This document shows, one piece after another, positions 7,073-10,266 of a DNA stretch of 10,266 bases. The DNA lies in contig JAHEOB010000166.1 in the NCBI GenBank assembly GCA_018610095.1, positions 1 through 10,266 on the forward strand, read 5' to 3'. The DNA comes from Halothece sp. MAG. GTDB lineage: Bacteria; Cyanobacteriota; Cyanobacteriia; Cyanobacteriales; Rubidibacteraceae. Each line of letters starts with the position of its first letter. The first letter of the stretch is position 1. The notes below the pieces were generated by a model. That model worked only from the letters and a program-made list of their open reading frames with translations. It had not been told where the DNA came from and ran no database searches. Both the position numbers and the translations under genes were made by a program.

Positions 7073-8017
7073 CTAGGTTGTCGGTTGCACTGATTCTGTT
7101 AGGAAATTCAACACTTTTTTCTCAATTTGTTCCCAAGCACAAGCCGTGGCATCATGCCCGCAATTTTCTAATACTTCTAAACGAGAATTGGGGAGAGATT
7201 CATGGAGTTTTTTGCCATGTTCGAGGGGAAACCATTGATCTTGATCGCCCCATAAAATAAGTGTGGGAATGGTAATGTCTGCTAAGTGCTGATGAACATA
7301 ACTAATTAAATTGGGTTCATTGTTTTCTAGATATGCAATTTCTTGGGCAGCTTGTTGTAAGGTTTGAGTAAAATGCGCGATCGCGCCAGTATTTTCAATA
7401 AAGGGATAAGTCAGGGCATAAACGTCTTCATAAGTTACCATGGAGGGATTGCTTACCACATCCCGACGGGCAAATCGCACCACTTCTCGTACAATGGGCG
7501 CAAGGGGTTTGACAATTCGAGCGTGATCCACCCCTTTGACTAACTCTAATGGCACACCAGCAAGCCATCGCATCCCAAAACTGGGTAATTCATTAGGAAA
7601 TACCGCAGCATTAATTAACACCAAACGGGAAAAATAATCGGGATAGTCAATGGCAGAGGCTAAACTGACTAATCCTCCTAACGATTGGGCAATCACAATC
7701 GGCGGTTCCTCACAAAGGGCCTCAATCACTTGGGGTAATTCTTGCTGTAAGTGCCGAATATCCCACTGAAAGGGCTTTTCAGAAAAACCATGTCCTGTTG
7801 CATCAAAGGCAATCACCCGATACTTTTCCGCTAAAGTGGGAATCAATTGTCGCCAACTATAACTCCAACTACCAATTCCATGTAAAAAAATAATGGGTTG
7901 TCCTTGACCAATTTCTCCATAAGCAAGATAATGAATTTCACCTTGGGGATTACGAATTGGTAATTGTTTTTGCCCTTCAGGAAAGGTCTTTTGCCACCAG
8001 TTTTCCATTAGTCTCAC
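7073..8017 (-). CDS. Alpha/beta fold hydrolase
   Basis: This is a 314-residue cytoplasmic alpha/beta hydrolase, full length for the family. IIFLHGIGSWSYSW (42-55) holds the oxyanion HG motif, and AFDATGHGFSEKP (70-82) is the conserved strand-4 loop. The nucleophile elbow is AQSLGG with S112, so Ala replaces the usual first Gly of G-x-S-x-G. The acid is D260 in WGDQDQWFP and the catalytic histidine is H288 in NCGHDATA. The triad is complete, so it should be active. The cap region (about 140-235) is helical and gives no substrate clue. Similar cyanobacterial proteins are annotated only as hydrolases; esterase, lipase-like and C-C hydrolase roles are all possible. The start is GTG at 8017, with GAGG four bases before it; ATG at 8008 is the alternative. 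It is divergent from the sucrose-phosphatase gene across 246 bp. Confidence 0.92.
   Translation of the reverse strand: MRLMENWWQKTFPEGQKQLPIRNPQGEIHYLAYGEIGQGQPIIFLHGIGSWSYSWRQLIPTLAEKYRVIAFDATGHGFSEKPFQWDIRHLQQELPQVIEALCEEPPIVIAQSLGGLVSLASAIDYPDYFSRLVLINAAVFPNELPSFGMRWLAGVPLELVKGVDHARIVKPLAPIVREVVRFARRDVVSNPSMVTYEDVYALTYPFIENTGAIAHFTQTLQQAAQEIAYLENNEPNLISYVHQHLADITIPTLILWGDQDQWFPLEHGKKLHESLPNSRLEVLENCGHDATACAWEQIEKKVLNFLTESVQPTT
7377..7384. repeat. HIP1 octamer GCGATCGC
   Basis: Single HIP1 copy within the alpha/beta hydrolase gene, in the codons for the GAIAH segment of the cap region. Confidence 0.9.
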
Positions 8018-8203
8018 GTATCCTCAAATCGTGTCACTACGCTTTCAAACGATACAATTGATCCCTTAGACAGTTTGGGAGTGCCTAATAACCATGATGT
8101 TCCATCAAAGTAACAACAGTTCAAGAATCGATTTATTATTTAATATAACAAATTTGATGAAAAAGGAAACGCTTTTAACCTTTTCCTAGACAAACGATAA
8201 CCT

Positions 8204-8224
8204 TATAATAATCTTTAAAAGATT
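8204..8224 (+). promoter_or_regulatory. Putative promoter (-10 TATAAT) with abutting perfect inverted repeat
   Basis: A perfect TATAAT at 8204-8209 is followed directly by the inverted repeat AATCTTT-A-AAAGATT (8210-8224), where transcription would start. TTTTCC at 8181-8186 is the only candidate -35 at 17 bp and matches poorly; TAGACA at 8187-8192 matches better but is too close (11 bp). The placement, 39 bp before the phosphatase ATG, fits a promoter with an operator, but the region is AT-rich, so chance is possible. Nothing else recognisable lies in the divergent spacer 8018-8263. Confidence 0.35.
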
Positions 8225-8263
8225 CAATTAATTGCTTAGTTTGTTTATGACTTGACACCCTTT

Positions 8264-9052
8264 ATGATGCAACCATTTTTATTTGTAACTGACCTAGATA
8301 ATACATTAATTGGCGATGAAAAAGCCTTAGAGAAACTCAATGCCACCTTGCAAAGTTATCGAGACCAATATGGCACAAAAATTGTCTATGCCACAGGTCG
8401 ATCATGGTTTTTGTATCAGCAACTATTTCAAGAGCAACCGATGCTAACCCCAGATGCCCTGATTAGTTCAGTAGGAACGGAACTTTATTTTGATTTGCAA
8501 CAAGGTGAAATTGATCAAGATTGGGTAAATTTATTATCTCAAAATTGGGAACGATCTAAACTTGTTAAATTAATCCTAGATGAATTTCCCGAATTAACCC
8601 CTCAATCCAATTCCGAACAAGGAGAATTTAAAATTAGTTTTCACTTAGCAGAAGAAACAGCAGAACAAACGATCACTAAACTTAAACAACGCCTTGCTGA
8701 AACTAATTTAGATGTCAAACTGATTTATAGTAGTGGGCAAGACCTTGACATTATTCCCAAACAAGCAGATAAAGGATTAGCGGTTCAATTTCTACAACAA
8801 AAATGGAACATGAATGACTCACAAACGGTGGTCTGTGGTGATTCAGGTAACGATATTGCCTTATTTAGTACAGGAACCCCCTATGGGATTTTAGTTGGCA
8901 ATGCTCAACCGGAATTGAGACAATGGTATCAACGATATCAAACCCCTTATCGTTACTTAGCCCATGAAAATTATGCTGCTGGTATTTTAGAAGGATTAGC
9001 ATACTTTCAATTTATAAATGCTTTTAATCTTAATTCCACAGAAAACCATTGA
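8264..9052 (+). CDS. spp: Sucrose-phosphate phosphatase (SPP), HAD superfamily
   Basis: This enzyme removes phosphate from sucrose-6-phosphate, the last step of sucrose synthesis, a compatible-solute pathway in cyanobacteria. From ATG 8264 it is 262 residues. HAD motif I is FVTDLDNT (nucleophile D10, general acid D12). Motif II is YATGRS (T44). The motif III lysine is in KQADKG (K170). Motif IV is VCGDSGNDIALF (D193, N196, D197). SVGTELYF, ISFHL and IYSSGQDLDIIP match the Cof-type cap and SPP-specific substrate region of the cyanobacterial enzyme, and the length is normal for the bacterial form. No phosphate synthase (SPS) domain is fused and none is adjacent. The frame can be extended to a TTG at 8252, but ATG at 8264 or the next codon, 8267, is more likely. 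No clear Shine-Dalgarno is visible. The MlaF-like gene follows after 45 bp. Confidence 0.93.
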   Translation: MMQPFLFVTDLDNTLIGDEKALEKLNATLQSYRDQYGTKIVYATGRSWFLYQQLFQEQPMLTPDALISSVGTELYFDLQQGEIDQDWVNLLSQNWERSKLVKLILDEFPELTPQSNSEQGEFKISFHLAEETAEQTITKLKQRLAETNLDVKLIYSSGQDLDIIPKQADKGLAVQFLQQKWNMNDSQTVVCGDSGNDIALFSTGTPYGILVGNAQPELRQWYQRYQTPYRYLAHENYAAGILEGLAYFQFINAFNLNSTENH

Positions 9053-9097
9053 GGATCATCACACGGTTTGTTGTCACTATCGAAATAAAATCGTTCC

Positions 9098-9886
9098 ATG
9101 ACGCCGCCATTAATTCAATTAAAAGGAATTTCTAAACAATTTGGTAATACCTTCGTTCTCAATAACGTTGACTTAGATATCTATGAAGGAGAAGCCCTTG
9201 TTATTATTGGTCCTTCTGGAACCGGAAAATCAACTATTTTGAGAATAATTGCAGGATTACTTGCGCCAGATAAGGGAGAAATTTACATCAAACAACAGCG
9301 ACGGCAAGGGTTAATTGAAGACCAACAAGATGCCATGAATATTAGCATGGTCTTCCAGCAAGCAGCCTTATTTGACTCCTTAACAGTAGATGAAAACATC
9401 GGATTTACCTTATATCAAAACTCTCGTTTATCCCATGACAAAATTCGCAAATTAGTGGAAGAAAAACTGCAAATGGTAGGATTACCGCCAGAAACAGCTG
9501 ATCTATCACCGGCGCAATTGTCAGGAGGGATGAAAAAGCGAGTCAGTTTTGCCCGTGCCATTATGTCGAATCCCGAAGATCCCGATACTTCTCCTGCCGC
9601 TATTTTATACGACGAACCCACTGCTGGGCTTGATCCCATTGCTTCAACTGTCATTGAAAACTTAGTACGGCGATTACAAAATACGGGCTCAGGGTCGAAT
9701 ACTTACGTTATGGTGAGTCACCAAGATAGCACCATCCGTCGCACTGCCGATCGCGTCATTTTTCTTTATAGCGGTAAGATACAGTGGCAAGGAAAGGTGG
9801 AAGACATTGATACCACCGATCACCCGATGGTTAGACAATTCTTTAATGCCAGTGTAGAAGGACCCATTCAGGTGGCAGGAACTTAA
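9098..9886 (+). CDS. ABC transporter ATP-binding protein, MlaF/TGD3-like
   Basis: This is a 262-residue ABC ATPase, the cytoplasmic motor of an MCE-type lipid transporter. Walker A is GPSGTGKST (38-46), the Q-loop is VFQQAALFDSLTV (Q87), the signature is LSGGM (141-145), Walker B is ILYDEPTAGLDP (D172, E173) and the switch histidine is H208 in VSHQD. The wording around Walker B (DEPTAGLDPIAS) and VFQQAALFDSLTV are typical of the MlaF/Ttg2A/TGD3 group rather than other importers. A short Pro/Asp-rich insert (about 159-166, EDPDTSPA) precedes Walker B. The MCE-domain subunit gene follows after 26 bp, which confirms the assignment by context. The MlaE-like permease is not in the window. It would energise movement of phospholipids or glycolipids between envelope membranes, by analogy with Mla and chloroplast TGD. 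No strong Shine-Dalgarno precedes ATG 9098; translation may depend on the upstream gene. Confidence 0.95.
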   Translation: MTPPLIQLKGISKQFGNTFVLNNVDLDIYEGEALVIIGPSGTGKSTILRIIAGLLAPDKGEIYIKQQRRQGLIEDQQDAMNISMVFQQAALFDSLTVDENIGFTLYQNSRLSHDKIRKLVEEKLQMVGLPPETADLSPAQLSGGMKKRVSFARAIMSNPEDPDTSPAAILYDEPTAGLDPIASTVIENLVRRLQNTGSGSNTYVMVSHQDSTIRRTADRVIFLYSGKIQWQGKVEDIDTTDHPMVRQFFNASVEGPIQVAGT

Positions 9887-9900
9887 CATTCAATTCAATT

Positions 9901-9906
9901 AAGGAG
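9901..9906 (+). promoter_or_regulatory. Shine-Dalgarno of the MlaD-like gene
   Basis: AAGGAG sits six bases before ATG 9913, the strongest ribosome binding site among the plus-strand genes here. It fixes the start of the truncated gene. Confidence 0.8.
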
Positions 9907-9912
9907 ATTATC

Positions 9913-10266
9913 ATGCGATCGCGCACAATTCGAGAAGGATCGGTTGGCTTAGTGTTTCTATTGGGAGTCCTGTTATTTGTGGGATTATTTTTCTGGCTAC
10001 GGGATTTTCAATTTAGAAAAGCAAACTACGATATTACGATTCGGTTTGATAATGCTAACCACTTGGTGGCAGGATCAACGGTTCGATATCGGGGGGTGAA
10101 AGTAGGAGAAGTGAAAGAAATTATTCCTCAAGCGGATGGCGTTGCCGTCAAAGTTACGATTGATAAAGTGGATTTGAGTATTCCCCGTGAAGGATTGGTG
10201 GTGGAAGCTAATCAATCTGGCTTAGTGGGAGAATCCTCCATTGATATGTTCCTAGAAAATGAACAA
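9913..10266 (+). CDS. MlaD/TGD2-like MCE-domain protein, N-terminal part (3' end outside window)
   Basis: 118 codons are present and the frame is open at the right edge. A short basic N-terminus (MRSRTIREGS) is followed by one transmembrane helix (about 11-29), which anchors the protein with the rest outside the cytoplasm. The MCE domain starts near residue 38 (YDITIRFDNANHLVAGSTVRYRGVKVGEV) and includes the typical G-S-x-V-R-Y-x-G-V-x-V-G core and a later SGLVGESSIDM strand. MCE proteins form hexameric rings that carry lipid between membranes; relatives are MlaD, chloroplast TGD2 and cyanobacterial Ycf22-like proteins. It pairs with the ATPase gene 26 bp upstream. Cyanobacterial members usually have a long C-terminal helical part, which cannot be checked here. 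A HIP1 octamer covers the last base of the ATG and the next codons. Confidence 0.93.
   Translation, partial: MRSRTIREGSVGLVFLLGVLLFVGLFFWLRDFQFRKANYDITIRFDNANHLVAGSTVRYRGVKVGEVKEIIPQADGVAVKVTIDKVDLSIPREGLVVEANQSGLVGESSIDMFLENEQ
9915..9922. repeat. HIP1 octamer at the start codon of the MlaD-like gene
   Basis: GCGATCGC begins at the G of the ATG, so the palindrome overlaps the translation start just after the Shine-Dalgarno. Confidence 0.9.

Noticed and set aside
8165..8187. AGGAAA ... TTTCCT inverted repeat in the divergent spacer
   Set aside because: Six-pair stem with a 12-base AT-rich loop, easily found by chance; no promoter element abuts it as for the palindrome at 8210-8224.
8252..8263. 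TTG at 8252 as the start of sucrose-phosphate phosphatase
   Set aside because: Adds MTPF before two consecutive ATG codons, lacks a ribosome site, and family members begin only a few residues before the DLDNT motif, which suits 8264 or 8267.

Overview
The window looks like a piece of a cyanobacterial chromosome. Six copies of the cyanobacterial octamer GCGATCGC (HIP1) are present, two of them overlapping. The gene content agrees: a CAAD/CURT1-family thylakoid membrane protein, a cyanobacterial-type sucrose-phosphate phosphatase, a PilJ/CheA-like taxis pair, and a chloroplast-TGD-like (Mla) lipid transport pair. The DNA is moderately AT-rich. The species cannot be fixed from the sequence alone.

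Layout. (1) Bases 1-3365, plus strand: the 3' end of a PilJ-type methyl-accepting chemotaxis protein, followed after 55 bp by a complete 960-residue CheA-like hybrid kinase (Hpt, ATPase, CheW, REC). Together they form the core of a phototaxis or type IV pilus chemosensory system. (2) Bases 3372-5603, minus strand: a cytoplasmic hybrid histidine kinase (PAS-like, GAF, HisKA, HATPase, REC) that meets the CheA-like gene tail to tail with 6 bp between stops. (3) Bases 5746-6363, plus strand: a two-part protein with a basic N-terminal domain and a thioredoxin-like [2Fe-2S] ferredoxin domain. A bidirectional terminator (6417-6456) separates it from (4) a minus-strand CAAD/CURT1 protein and an alpha/beta hydrolase (7073-8017). 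(5) From about 8264, plus strand: sucrose-phosphate phosphatase, an MlaF-like ABC ATPase and the start of an MlaD-like MCE-domain protein cut by the window edge. These three are close enough (45 and 26 bp gaps) to be co-transcribed.

The first part is sensory. The MCP array would activate the CheA-like kinase, whose phosphoryl group can reach its own fused receiver. The neighbouring hybrid kinase is a separate soluble sensor. The right part combines compatible-solute synthesis (sucrose) with intermembrane lipid transport, two envelope and osmotic functions.

No tRNA, rRNA, CRISPR array, insertion sequence or phage gene was seen. No intergenic stretch exceeds 300 bp. The largest, 8018-8263, is an AT-rich divergent promoter region with one clear TATAAT box and a perfect short palindrome. 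I see no convincing undescribed system here. The best leads are the ferredoxin fusion protein, the sucrose/lipid-transport gene linkage, and the palindrome at the putative sucrose-phosphatase promoter.
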